Part shown: piece by piece, positions 39,033 through 47,769 of the stretch
Layout of the letters: each line of letters starts with the position of its first letter
Position numbering within the stretch: position 1 is the first letter of the stretch
Assembly (NCBI GenBank): GCA_021299095.1
Contig: JAJTFW010000002.1
Span: 1-61,497 of the forward strand
Direction: 5' to 3'
Source of the DNA: Sphingobacteriales bacterium
GTDB taxonomy: Bacteria > Bacteroidota > Bacteroidia > AKYH767-A > OLB10
DNA: 61,497 bases
The notes under the pieces: generated by a model
The model's input: the letters and a program-made list of their open reading frames with translations, nothing else
Database searches by the model: none
What the model was told of the DNA's origin: nothing
Position numbers and translations under genes: made by a program

Positions 39033-42000
39033 ATGCGACTAAAATCACTCGAAATCAAAGGTTTTAAAAGTTTTGGAGATAAAGTAATCATCCACTTCGA
39101 TGAAGGCGTAACCGCCATCGTAGGTCCAAACGGTTCTGGTAAATCAAATGTAGTTGACGCCATGCGCTGGGTACTCGGTGAGCAGAAGACCCGTATGCTT
39201 CGGAGCGAGAAAATGGAAAACATCATTTTCAACGGAACAAAAAACAGAAAGCCTTCCAATCTGGCTGAAGTCAGCCTGAGTTTCGAAAACACCAAAGGCA
39301 TTCTTCCGACAGAATACTCTACAGTTACTATCACACGCCGACTTTACCGATCCGGCGAATCAGAATACTTGCTCAATGGAGTAACATGCAGGTTGAAAGA
39401 CATCAATGACCTCTTCCTGGATACCGGAATCGGACCGGACTCCTATGCAATCATCGAACTGAATATGGTTGATGATATTTTGAAGGACCGGAACAACACC
39501 ATCAAAACGCTCTTGGAGGAGGCAGCCGGAATTTCGAAATACAAAATCAGGAAACGCCAGACATTTAATAAGCTCGAAGAAACCGATTCCGACCTGAACC
39601 GTGTCAATGACCTGCTGTTCGAGATCGAGAAAAGCCTAAAGCAGCTAGAGAGCCAGGCTAAGAAAACCGATAAATACTACAGACTCCGCGAGGAATACCG
39701 GACCTTAAGTACCCAGTTAGCCCTGTTCACAATCAGGCATCACAGCGGTGCAATGGAGTCCCTTCAGGCACGTGAACAAAGTCAGCATTCAAACCGAGGA
39801 GATCTTCAGCAAAAAATCGATGCGCTCGAAGCTCGTGTCGCTTCGCTGAAAACGGAGAGCTCCGACAAGGAAAGGCATTTTCAGGCAGTACAAAAAGCAC
39901 TGAATGAAAAAACGCTTGAGCTAACCGTATTTGAAAACGAAGAGAAAAACAGGAACGAACGTCTGACTTTTCTGCTCGAAAAGCAACGTCAACTTCAGGA
40001 GCAGCGTACGCAGGACGAAGGCAGCCTGAAGGACCTTTCGACAAAACTTGAGGCTCTGCAGCTTGAAAAAGTAGCAGAGGAGGAATACCTACGCACCCTC
40101 GAACAAAACGTGCAGACCCTGCGGGAGGAAGCCGACCGCTGTCGTGCAGCATATGATGCCGCTCAAATCAGTATTCGTGAACTCAACCAGCAAGTGTACC
40201 AACTCCGCAGCATGATCAATGAGCTGGAGACGAAGCAGGCTGTTAAAGACACACGCATCCAATCGATCGGAGAAGAGCTAAAACGATACCTCACTCAACA
40301 GGAAGAGCATAGTTCGCGTATCGCACAACTCGAATCGGAACTTGAGCTATTGAAGCCACAGCAGGAAAACGCCGATCAATCGTTACGCGACCTCAAACAA
40401 GAGCGTATCCGCCTTGACGAATCCCTTAACCTGTCGGAAGCGAAACTGAAAGAACTCAATCAGGTTTTACAAGCCGAATCCCGAAAACTGGATGCCAGAC
40501 ACAACGAATATCAGCTCACGAAAAATCTTCTTGAGCAAATGGAAGGTTATCCGGAATCAATTCGCTACCTAAAGAAAAACCACGATCGGTACAAACAAGC
40601 GCCACTGCTAAGCGAAATCGTTGTATGCGACGAGGAATACAAGGTTGCGATTGAGAATTTACTGGAACCTTACCTCAATCATTTCGTTGTTGATACCTAC
40701 CCAGAGGCCTGGGCAGCTGTACAAACCCTAAACGAATCAGCCAAGGGACGGGCGAACTTCTTCGTCTTGGAATCCCTGCGAAAATTCAGTGCACCTACAA
40801 TACACGCACTGGAGGGATGCGTTTCTGCCTTATCTGTCGTTGAAAAAGACGCGAGATACGAACCCTTGTTCCGTTTTCTGCTGGGCCATGTTCAGATTCT
40901 CGACAAGGATAGATCCTTACAGGATTTTCCAGAAGGCAGCGATCAGACAACCGTCGTCATATCGCAAAGCGGAAATTACCTGCGCCAGAAATACACGGTT
41001 GGCGGAGGTTCGATTGGCTTATTCGACGGTAAACGAACCGGAAAATTCCGCAACCTTGAAAAGCTTGCCGAGGAATTGAAGCAGCAGGAGCTGCTAATTG
41101 AACAATACAGAGAGCAGGTTCGACAAGCCGAATCGGAACTTACCAGGTTCAAACAGGACTTGCAGGATAATCAGCGCGCCTTGAGTGCCGGAGAAAATGA
41201 GTTTGTGAAGCTGAACTCCCAATCACATTCTTTACGTAGCAACCTAGACTTCTTTGGCAATAGTCTTGAGCAATCACGTCAGCGTTCTTCCAAATTGCAG
41301 GAGGAGGCAGACACCCTTCAACGCATTCAGGAAGAAGAACAGAACAACCCCGACCTCTCCCCTGCCCTGTTGCGCGAACGACTGGAACACCTGATCGAAC
41401 AATTGAATGTTCAACAGGAACAAAGTCTTCAACTGCAAACAGAATCCGCCGAAAAGGCACAGGCATTCAACCAACAGAATATTGTCATGCTCCAGCAGCA
41501 GAACAAAATTCAAAATGTCGTGCGCGAGATCGGCTACTGCAACACGCAAACAGACTCCATCGGAAAGAACATGGCGCAGTCGGCACTCGAACTGGAAACC
41601 ATCACCGAGCAATCGGTAGTGCTGATGGGCAACCAGGAGGGCAAAGGCGATTCTTACCGATTGTTAACCGAGGAAAAGGTGTCCTTCGAAAATGCCTACC
41701 GGGAAACGGAAGCAGAATACAACCAGGCCAAGCAGGCCATCGATCAGGAAGAACGCAACCTAAACGAACTCAGGAGGCAAAAGGAGCAAGCAGATGCATC
41801 CCTACAGGGAGTGCACGAAGAACTCAATGAGCTCAAGCTGCAAATGCACTCCTTGAAAGAACGCCTCAACATTGAATTCAACATCGACATCCAGGACCTC
41901 GGCGCAACTGAGCCGGACCCCGAATTCAATGAGGAGGAATCCCGCCCCCGTGCCGAGCAACTACGTAAGCGCCTCGCTGATTTCGGCCCCATCAACCCGA

Positions 42001-42590
42001 TGGCACTTGAGCAGTACAAGGAAATCAAAGAGCGGTACGACTTCATCATCGCCGAAAAAACCGATTTGCAGAATGCAAAAGAGGCGCTTCTGAAAACCAT
42101 CAGCGAGATTGACGAGACCGCTCGAACCGTATTTTCTGAGGCATTCACCCAGGTGCGCGCCAATTTTATTCGAGTATTCCGCTCCTTGTTCACCGAGGAT
42201 GACAATTGCGACTTGGTACTTTCAGATCCGAACGACCCATTGGAATGTGATATCAATATCATAGCACAACCAAAAGGTAAAAAACCGCTGAGTATCCATC
42301 AACTTTCGGGGGGAGAAAAGACCCTTACGGCCACCGCACTACTGTTCGGAATCTACCTGCTGAAGCCTGCACCTTTCTGCATTTTTGATGAGGTTGATGC
42401 GCCACTCGATGACAACAACATCGATAAATTCAACAACATCATTAAAACGTTCAGCAACGAATCGCAGTTCATCATCATTACGCACAACAAAAAGACCATG
42501 GCGGCAACGGATATCATGTACGGAATCACCATGGCTGAACAAGGTGTAACCACTGTAGTGCCTGTGGACATGAGGGCCTTTGCCGAATAA
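39033..42590 (+). CDS. smc: chromosome segregation protein SMC
   Basis: The 1185-residue ATPase has the head Walker A GPNGSGKSN (32-40), a long coiled coil, the hinge (about 510-660, with ALLSEIVVCDEEYKVAIENLL split by its strand and the conserved GRANFFVLESL), a return coiled coil, the signature LSGGEKTL and Walker B FCIFDEVDAPLDD near the C-terminus. It folds and segregates the chromosome, normally with ScpA and ScpB, which are not in this window. Full length for the family. Confidence 0.97.
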   Translation: MRLKSLEIKGFKSFGDKVIIHFDEGVTAIVGPNGSGKSNVVDAMRWVLGEQKTRMLRSEKMENIIFNGTKNRKPSNLAEVSLSFENTKGILPTEYSTVTITRRLYRSGESEYLLNGVTCRLKDINDLFLDTGIGPDSYAIIELNMVDDILKDRNNTIKTLLEEAAGISKYKIRKRQTFNKLEETDSDLNRVNDLLFEIEKSLKQLESQAKKTDKYYRLREEYRTLSTQLALFTIRHHSGAMESLQAREQSQHSNRGDLQQKIDALEARVASLKTESSDKERHFQAVQKALNEKTLELTVFENEEKNRNERLTFLLEKQRQLQEQRTQDEGSLKDLSTKLEALQLEKVAEEEYLRTLEQNVQTLREEADRCRAAYDAAQISIRELNQQVYQLRSMINELETKQAVKDTRIQSIGEELKRYLTQQEEHSSRIAQLESELELLKPQQENADQSLRDLKQERIRLDESLNLSEAKLKELNQVLQAESRKLDARHNEYQLTKNLLEQMEGYPESIRYLKKNHDRYKQAPLLSEIVVCDEEYKVAIENLLEPYLNHFVVDTYPEAWAAVQTLNESAKGRANFFVLESLRKFSAPTIHALEGCVSALSVVEKDARYEPLFRFLLGHVQILDKDRSLQDFPEGSDQTTVVISQSGNYLRQKYTVGGGSIGLFDGKRTGKFRNLEKLAEELKQQELLIEQYREQVRQAESELTRFKQDLQDNQRALSAGENEFVKLNSQSHSLRSNLDFFGNSLEQSRQRSSKLQEEADTLQRIQEEEQNNPDLSPALLRERLEHLIEQLNVQQEQSLQLQTESAEKAQAFNQQNIVMLQQQNKIQNVVREIGYCNTQTDSIGKNMAQSALELETITEQSVVLMGNQEGKGDSYRLLTEEKVSFENAYRETEAEYNQAKQAIDQEERNLNELRRQKEQADASLQGVHEELNELKLQMHSLKERLNIEFNIDIQDLGATEPDPEFNEEESRPRAEQLRKRLADFGPINPMALEQYKEIKERYDFIIAEKTDLQNAKEALLKTISEIDETARTVFSEAFTQVRANFIRVFRSLFTEDDNCDLVLSDPNDPLECDINIIAQPKGKKPLSIHQLSGGEKTLTATALLFGIYLLKPAPFCIFDEVDAPLDDNNIDKFNNIIKTFSNESQFIIITHNKKTMAATDIMYGITMAEQGVTTVVPVDMRAFAE

Positions 42591-42601
42591 GCGGACGCGG
42601 C

Positions 42602-42913
42602 TCAATTACTGCTCGGGCGCTTTTTGGGGAATAGCCGCCTCCAAAACGTGGAGCGGTTGTCGTACGAGTCAATATGCCGGTATCGACGGTTGTTTCGCTT
42701 CCAGCGTTTCTTCACATCCTTGGATTGAAGTTTAGTGTGCCGTTTTCGGCCGAGCTCTTCCGCCTTGGCTTGCCGTTTAGCTTGCTCGACTTTCGCTTTC
42801 TCGGCTTTTTTCTGTTTACTACCGGCGCTACCATCCGTTTGAGCAATCAAAACATGATGGGCTGCAATTAGCAATGCAAAAACGAGTAGGACACGGCGAA
42901 TGACACGAACCAT
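42602..42913 (-). CDS. small basic secreted protein
   Basis: The protein has 103 residues with a signal peptide (RRVLLVFALLIAAHHVLIAQ) and a strongly basic mature part rich in Lys and Arg (KKAEKAKVEQAKRQAK, then KRWKRNNRRYR). No domain recognised; I recall similar short basic periplasmic proteins in Bacteroidota without a known role. It converges on smc (11 nt between stops). Confidence 0.6.
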   Translation of the reverse strand: MVRVIRRVLLVFALLIAAHHVLIAQTDGSAGSKQKKAEKAKVEQAKRQAKAEELGRKRHTKLQSKDVKKRWKRNNRRYRHIDSYDNRSTFWRRLFPKKRPSSN

Positions 42914-42927
42914 TCAGCAATATTCAC

Positions 42928-42955
42928 AAAAAAACCCCGCCGTATAGGCAGGGTT
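42928..42955 (-). terminator. intrinsic terminator of the 42975-43382 gene
   Basis: On the minus strand AACCCTGCC pairs with GGCGGGGTT (one U-G pair) around TATAC, followed by a T-run (42934-42928). Confidence 0.8.
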
Positions 42956-42974
42956 CAAGGATTTCATTTCAAGT

Positions 42975-43382
42975 TTAACGAACAGGCTCAGAAAAATCCC
43001 TGTACTTGGCGTAAACGTTCGAGCCGTTGTATTCGCATGATATTCCGTAGAGGAAAATCTTCATGTCACGCGGAGGGTTAACCGTAAACGCGCCTTCGTG
43101 GAGCTCCACATTTCGTTCATGGTGCTTTACCTGCGTGTCAATGTATACAATGTTAATCTCTGCATGGGTTGGCATCGTACTCAGCATTTCCCCCTGCGGA
43201 CCAACCGGAAAAAACCGAATTGAAGCGCCGTCATCAATCATTTCGAAACGAATTTTCTCGCCATCACCGATTAGGAGGCCTCCCCTTTTTCCCTTCGGAG
43301 CATCATCTGATCCAGCAAATGACATGAGAGGAAGTGCAAAAACGAGGATTGCACAGAACAAGGCATTCATGATTTTCTTCAT
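42975..43382 (-). CDS. secreted protein, unknown function
   Basis: The protein has 135 residues with a signal peptide (MKKIMNALFCAILVFALPLMSFAG) and a mature beta-rich domain of about 110 residues. No family recognised. The ATG at 43382 is chosen for the clean signal peptide and because the promoter lies at 43400-43432, inside the longer frame. It is transcribed alone, ending at a strong terminator. Confidence 0.65.
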   Translation of the reverse strand: MKKIMNALFCAILVFALPLMSFAGSDDAPKGKRGGLLIGDGEKIRFEMIDDGASIRFFPVGPQGEMLSTMPTHAEINIVYIDTQVKHHERNVELHEGAFTVNPPRDMKIFLYGISCEYNGSNVYAKYRDFSEPVR

Positions 43383-43399
43383 GGCTCTTATATTTAACT

Positions 43400-43432
43400 C
43401 AAATATAGTGCAATCCCCCCAAATCATCCAAA
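43400..43432 (-). promoter_or_regulatory. promoter of the 42975-43382 gene
   Basis: On the minus strand -33 TTTG (43432-43429) and -7 TATATTTG (43407-43400) are spaced by 21 bp; the ATG is 17 nt downstream. A good consensus match. Confidence 0.65.
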
Positions 43433-43436
43433 TCCG

Positions 43437-43444
43437 TAATTTCG
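43437..43444 (+). promoter_or_regulatory. -7 box (TAATTTCG), predicts a leaderless lipoprotein mRNA
   Basis: TAATTTCG ends 4 nt before the ATG at 43449. The divergent promoter at 43400-43432 begins 5 nt away, so the two promoter regions abut. Confidence 0.45.
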
Positions 43445-43448
43445 AACC

Positions 43449-43874
43449 ATGCAGAAGCGCATCATTCTGGCGGGTTTAGTTATCGTGCTGATTTTCAGTG
43501 CATGCCGAAAGAACAACAGCCAGGTACCCAATGTTGCTGTTGATGAGTATCTCAACCTGAATCTGCCTGAATACCTGCCGTTGAATGCCGTAAACAACTG
43601 GATTTATTACAATTATGCGGGCTACAAGGGTATTATTGTCATCCGTACGGCACCCAATGAATTCGCCGCCCTTGAACGCTCATGCACCTTTGACCCCAAC
43701 CAAAGCGGAGCCATTGTGGACGGTTTGCAGGCTGATATTTTTGGTGTGGATTCGCTTTGCGGAAGTAAATTCAGCCTGATTGACGGATCCGTGGTGAATG
43801 GCCCCGCTGCGCAGCCCCTTATTCGGTACAAAGCCGACCTGCTACCAAACAACATCCTACACATCTACAACTGA
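43449..43874 (+). CDS. lipoprotein with a Rieske-like fold lacking cluster ligands
   Basis: The protein has 141 residues with a lipoprotein signal (VLIFSAC, Cys at about 19). The mature part resembles a Rieske domain in spacing: ALERSCTFDP where CTHxx would be, then SLCGSKFSLIDGSVVNGPAAQPL, matching the CxxCxSxF...GxxxxGPAxxPL box. The cluster-binding histidines are missing and only one Cys is present at each site, so it should not hold a 2Fe-2S cluster in the normal way. Function unknown. Confidence 0.7.
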   Translation: MQKRIILAGLVIVLIFSACRKNNSQVPNVAVDEYLNLNLPEYLPLNAVNNWIYYNYAGYKGIIVIRTAPNEFAALERSCTFDPNQSGAIVDGLQADIFGVDSLCGSKFSLIDGSVVNGPAAQPLIRYKADLLPNNILHIYN

Positions 43875-43889
43875 AGTCTCTGTTGTAAA

Positions 43890-44771
43890 TCACACTTTGG
43901 TGTAGCCCATTATCTCCTTCACGTTTTTCCGGATGGAGGCTGAAATTTCATCGGTGGGTAAATCGTTGGCATCCGCACCAAATGGATCTTCGATTTCCTC
44001 TGCAATAAGCTCAAGACTTGCCAGCACATAAAAAATAACGGCAGTGACCGGGATGGTATAATACCCCAACGAAAAAACAAAGCCAAAAGGAAGTGTCATG
44101 ATATACAGAAACATGAACTTCTTCAGAAACACGGAATAAGAGTATGGAATCGGAGTATTTCTTATTCGTTCACAGGCCCCGAGACAATCCGCGAAGTTGT
44201 TGAGTTCAGACTGCAAAAACAGCATGTGTCCGTTTCCAAGACGGGACTCCCTCTCGGCTACTGCACATTTCTCTACAATTGCCCAGGCTATAAAACCAGG
44301 GACATTATTCCTTTCATCAAGCTCTTCTACTATAAAGTCACCAGCCGACTCGAACTCACCCGGCATATATTGTTTTCGCAAGTGGTTTTTAAGTGCAAAT
44401 GCGAAATTGGGAATCATCCTGCTAAAATACTCTCGCTCGTCGGGCAAAAGTATACTGAGTTTAATTGCTAAATTTCGACTGGAATTCATGAGTCCACCCC
44501 ATACTTTGCGCCCCTCCCACCAGCGTTCATACGCTGTGTTGGTACGAAATACAAGTAGCAAGGAAATAACCATTCCCAATGAAGAGTGAATTAACGACAG
44601 GTTTTTTACATTGCTTGTGGCGCTGAGTTGCCAGACTGACACCTCCAACCAGGTTACCATCCATGAATAAACGCACAATGCGACAATAAGGGGCAAAAGC
44701 TTGCGAAAGGTATCTGCCTTGTGAAATTTGAAGATGATCAGGAACCACTCCTTGGGATTGTAGCGAATCAT
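43890..44771 (-). CDS. bestrophin family ion channel protein
   Basis: The protein has 293 residues with membrane helices near 25-45, 60-75 and 215-255. Family marks are the RTNTAYERWWEGRKVWG block (about 75-92) and EEIEDPFGADANDLPTD near the end. Bacterial bestrophins form pentameric chloride or cation channels in the inner membrane. It converges on the lipoprotein gene. Confidence 0.9.
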   Translation of the reverse strand: MIRYNPKEWFLIIFKFHKADTFRKLLPLIVALCVYSWMVTWLEVSVWQLSATSNVKNLSLIHSSLGMVISLLLVFRTNTAYERWWEGRKVWGGLMNSSRNLAIKLSILLPDEREYFSRMIPNFAFALKNHLRKQYMPGEFESAGDFIVEELDERNNVPGFIAWAIVEKCAVAERESRLGNGHMLFLQSELNNFADCLGACERIRNTPIPYSYSVFLKKFMFLYIMTLPFGFVFSLGYYTIPVTAVIFYVLASLELIAEEIEDPFGADANDLPTDEISASIRKNVKEIMGYTKV

Positions 44772-44799
44772 AATCCAAAACTAGTTCAGCAGTATGAAT

Positions 44800-44828
44800 A
44801 AAAAAGGCCGCCCATGATGGAGCGGCCT
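44800..44828 (-). terminator. intrinsic terminator of ahcY
   Basis: On the minus strand AGGCCGC and GCGGCCT pair around a 10-nt loop, followed by T residues (44805-44800). It is 22 nt past the ahcY stop. Confidence 0.8.
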
Positions 44829-44850
44829 CTGGAATTGTCTGAAGCAGATA

Positions 44851-46167
44851 TCAATACCTGTACTGGTCGTTTTTGTAGGGGCCATTGACCTCTACACCAA
44901 TGTAAGAAGCCTGGTCGGAGCTCAAAGTATCGATTTCAACACCAATTTTCGCAAGGTGAAGTCGGGCCACTTTCTCGTCGAGTTGCTTCGGGAGCGTGTA
45001 CACCCGGTTCTCGTATGCTTGGTTGTTCATCCAAAGCTCGAGCTGGGCGAGTGTCTGGTTGGTGAATGAGTTTGACATCACGAAACTGGGGTGACCCATT
45101 GCGCAACCCAAGTTGACAAGACGTCCTTCCGCCAAAATAATGATGTCTTTGCCGTCGATTGTATACTTATCTACCTGAGGCTTAATCGTCTCCATGGTAT
45201 GTCCGTAGTTGGCATTCAGCCAGGCCATATCAATTTCATTGTCGAAGTGTCCGATGTTGCAGACGACAGCATTGTGCTTCATAGCCCGGAAATGCTCTTC
45301 TGAAATGATGTTGAAGTTACCCGTCGCAGTCACAACGATATCGGCTTCACGAATAGCGTTGATCATTTTCTTCACTTCGTAACCTTCCATAGCTGCCTGA
45401 AGCGCGCAAATGGGATCAATTTCGGTCACGATGGTACGAACCTTGGCATCCTTTAGGCTTTCAGCAGAACCCTTGCCCACATCACCAAAACCGGCAACAA
45501 CGGCAACTTTACCGGCCAACATGAGATCGGTAGCACGGCGGAGCGCATCTACCAATGATTCGCGGCAACCGTATTTGTTGTCGAACTTCGATTTGGTCAC
45601 TGAATCGTTGATATTGATGGCCGGAAGCGGCAAGGTACCATTCTTCATACGCTCATAGAGGCGCAATACACCCGTAGTGGTTTCCTCAGAAATCCCCTTA
45701 ATACCACTGATCAGCTCAGGATATTTGTCGAGAACCATATTGGTCAGGTCGCCACCATCATCCAAAATCATGTTGAGTGGATTACGATCTTCTCCGAAAA
45801 AGAGGGTTTGCTCTATGCACCAATCGAATTCCTCGTTGTTCATCCCTTTCCAGGCGTACACAGAGATTCCAGCGGCGGCAATGGCCGCTGCGGCATGATC
45901 TTGCGTACTGAAAATGTTGCAGGATGACCAGGTCACCTCGGCTCCGAGCTCAACCAGCGTTTCGATCAGAACTGCCGTCTGAATAGTCATATGCAGACAA
46001 CCGGCAATACGCGCGCCCTTGAGCGGCTTTTGCGATCCATACTCCTCACGGAGGGCCATCAGACCTGGCATTTCTGCCTCAGCGAGGCGAATTTCCTTAC
46101 GTCCCCATTCGGCGAGGGACATGTCCTTAACTTTGTATTTCACGTACTGATCTACTTGAGTTTTCAT
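44851..46167 (-). CDS. ahcY: adenosylhomocysteinase
   Basis: The 438-residue enzyme hydrolyses S-adenosylhomocysteine to adenosine and homocysteine, closing the methyl cycle. The NAD-binding loop [10 protein letters not shown], the substrate blocks [13 protein letters not shown] and [13 protein letters not shown], and the C-terminal KNDQYRY ending are intact. A TAACTTCG box (46194-46187) lies 19 nt upstream, and a strong terminator follows. Homocysteine made here could feed the CBS-like enzyme at 52360-53637, if that is functional. Confidence 0.97.
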   Translation of the reverse strand: MKTQVDQYVKYKVKDMSLAEWGRKEIRLAEAEMPGLMALREEYGSQKPLKGARIAGCLHMTIQTAVLIETLVELGAEVTWSSCNIFSTQDHAAAAIAAAGISVYAWKGMNNEEFDWCIEQTLFFGEDRNPLNMILDDGGDLTNMVLDKYPELISGIKGISEETTTGVLRLYERMKNGTLPLPAININDSVTKSKFDNKYGCRESLVDALRRATDLMLAGKVAVVAGFGDVGKGSAESLKDAKVRTIVTEIDPICALQAAMEGYEVKKMINAIREADIVVTATGNFNIISEEHFRAMKHNAVVCNIGHFDNEIDMAWLNANYGHTMETIKPQVDKYTIDGKDIIILAEGRLVNLGCAMGHPSFVMSNSFTNQTLAQLELWMNNQAYENRVYTLPKQLDEKVARLHLAKIGVEIDTLSSDQASYIGVEVNGPYKNDQYRY

Positions 46168-46186
46168 TGTTTAGGTAAATTTAGTG

Positions 46187-46194
46187 CGAAGTTA
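46187..46194 (-). promoter_or_regulatory. -7 box of ahcY (TAACTTCG)
   Basis: TAACTTCG on the minus strand, 19 nt before the ATG at 46167. No riboswitch-like structure was seen in the 68-nt gap to the divergent gene. Confidence 0.45.
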
Positions 46195-46235
46195 CGTTTT
46201 ACAGTTTTAGCTTGCAATCAGAATAACAGCCATTT

Positions 46236-46889
46236 ATGCCCCTTTTTACGAATGCTGAAGTTGATGGAGGCGGCCGCTTGGCCGTTTGGCGCATCGATGA
46301 AACAAGTGAGGAATTAAAAAAGTTCATCCCCGATGAAATTTTTAATTCCCTTATGCAGCGACCACTACACCCCAGGCGCAGGATTCAAAAACTGGCACTG
46401 GAGGCCCTCCTGCGCGAGGCCCAAGGCGAAATCGCCGATTTAATCCATTATTCCAATCTGGGCAAACCGCTTTTACCTACCGGAAAAGGGTTTATCAGCA
46501 TTGCACACAACCCCCAACATGTGGCCATCATTGTACACCCCAGGCTTGCCTGCGGCATTGATGTGGAACGGAGCGACCGACGTGCACTTAAGGTGTCAGA
46601 ACGTTTCATGCATCCTGAGGAAAACGAATGGGTTAGGGACTCTCACCGAGCCTTTGACGCCACATTAGTTTGGGCTGTGAAGGAATGCCTGTTTAAGCAG
46701 CTGGGCGAGGAAAATGTTCCATTTCGAGAAGGCTTGCGCGTGAAGAAACCCCAGTTTATGGGTAGCCGAAGCGGGACCGGATCGGCCTTGGCCTTTCGGA
46801 ATGAGCGCACGCACTACACCGAATACCGTTTCACAGAACTTGGAGGTGATCTGCTCGCATACACCTTCTCACAACCCGAGCGCTCATGA
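46236..46889 (+). CDS. 4'-phosphopantetheinyl transferase (Sfp-like)
   Basis: The protein has 217 residues. The PPTase motifs are ISIAHNPQHVAIIV, GIDVER (magnesium site) and WAVKECLFKQLG (WxxKE). It transfers phosphopantetheine from CoA to acyl or peptidyl carrier proteins. Its stop overlaps the GGGP synthase start (ATGA), linking it to the lipid enzyme downstream. Confidence 0.9.
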   Translation: MPLFTNAEVDGGGRLAVWRIDETSEELKKFIPDEIFNSLMQRPLHPRRRIQKLALEALLREAQGEIADLIHYSNLGKPLLPTGKGFISIAHNPQHVAIIVHPRLACGIDVERSDRRALKVSERFMHPEENEWVRDSHRAFDATLVWAVKECLFKQLGEENVPFREGLRVKKPQFMGSRSGTGSALAFRNERTHYTEYRFTELGGDLLAYTFSQPERS

Positions 46890-47638
46890 GCCTGTATCAA
46901 CGTATGTTCGAAACCCTTCAGCAAGGCCGTCGGCAAATGGCCGTCCTGATTGACCCTGACAAGGTCAATGCGAAGCATTTGGATGAGCTGTGCAAACGGG
47001 CCGAGCTGGCGTCAATCGATTTTTTCTTTGTTGGCGGAAGCCTGATTACCCGCGGCAATATTCACGACACAATACGTGCACTAAAGGCAAGAACGCACAT
47101 TCCCGTTGTCATTTTCCCAGGCGGACATCAGCAGATCGACGGGAATGCCGATGCGATTTTGCTGCTCTCGCTTATTTCTGGCAGAAATCCAGAAATGCTG
47201 ATTGGTCAGCACGTACTCGCCGCGCCACGATTGAAGGCCAGCGAACTTGAAATCATACCTACGGGCTACATTTTGGTTGACGGAGGCAAAATGACAACGG
47301 TGCAATACGTCAGCGACACGGTTCCGATTCCGACCGACAAGCCAGAAATTGCGGCCTACACTGCGCTCGCCGGACAACAATTGGGTTTGAAAGCAATTTT
47401 TGCGGAAGCAGGTAGCGGCGCCCTGTATCCGGTTCCGACCTCCATTGTGAAGGCCATTCGTCGGGAAGTTAACATCCCGATTATCGTTGGAGGTGGAATC
47501 CGCACACCAGAACAGGCGCTTGACCTCTACGATGCAGGTGCTGACGTACTGGTTATCGGCAATCACCTCGAGAACCATCCTGATCAGTTGGAAATCCTGG
47601 CGGCAACTCGTCACCCAAGCGCTCGAATCGGCAAATAG
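46886..47638 (+). CDS. geranylgeranylglyceryl phosphate synthase family protein (group II)
   Basis: This 250-residue TIM-barrel enzyme has LIDPDKV near the N-terminus, FFFVGGSLIT, FPGG, a central VDGG, the AEAGSGA block and IIVGGGIRTPEQA with AGADVLVIGNHLE. These fit the GGGPS/PcrB family that makes the first ether bond of archaeal-type lipids; Bacteroidota carry the group II form. The product in bacteria of this phylum is not well settled. It is coupled to the phosphopantetheinyl transferase by ATGA. Confidence 0.9.
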   Translation: MSLYQRMFETLQQGRRQMAVLIDPDKVNAKHLDELCKRAELASIDFFFVGGSLITRGNIHDTIRALKARTHIPVVIFPGGHQQIDGNADAILLLSLISGRNPEMLIGQHVLAAPRLKASELEIIPTGYILVDGGKMTTVQYVSDTVPIPTDKPEIAAYTALAGQQLGLKAIFAEAGSGALYPVPTSIVKAIRREVNIPIIVGGGIRTPEQALDLYDAGADVLVIGNHLENHPDQLEILAATRHPSARIGK

Positions 47639-47738
47639 GAGGATTTGTAAGGTTTAAGGCGAATTTGCCCGTCCCCGAGTGAAAAAACTGAGCCTAATCA
47701 GTTCGGATTCATCAACCTGGACCCTACTACAGCGTACA

Positions 47739-47763
47739 ACATTCCGGATAAACACATTCCGGA
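47739..47763 (+). repeat. 10-bp direct repeat before the DUF5723 gene
   Basis: ACATTCCGGA occurs at 47739-47748 and again at 47754-47763, a 15-bp period, ending 6 nt before the ATG at 47770. Each copy contains the palindrome TCCGGA. It could be an operator or a chance repeat. Confidence 0.45.
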
Positions 47764-47769
47764 AACGCC

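Noticed and set aside
39733-40152. Minus-strand open frame inside smc
   Set aside because: Shadow of the smc coiled-coil coding region with no signal, domain or promoter.
46168-46235. SAH riboswitch before ahcY
   Set aside because: Only 68 nt lie between divergent genes, and the space is taken by a -7 box without a pseudoknot-like structure.
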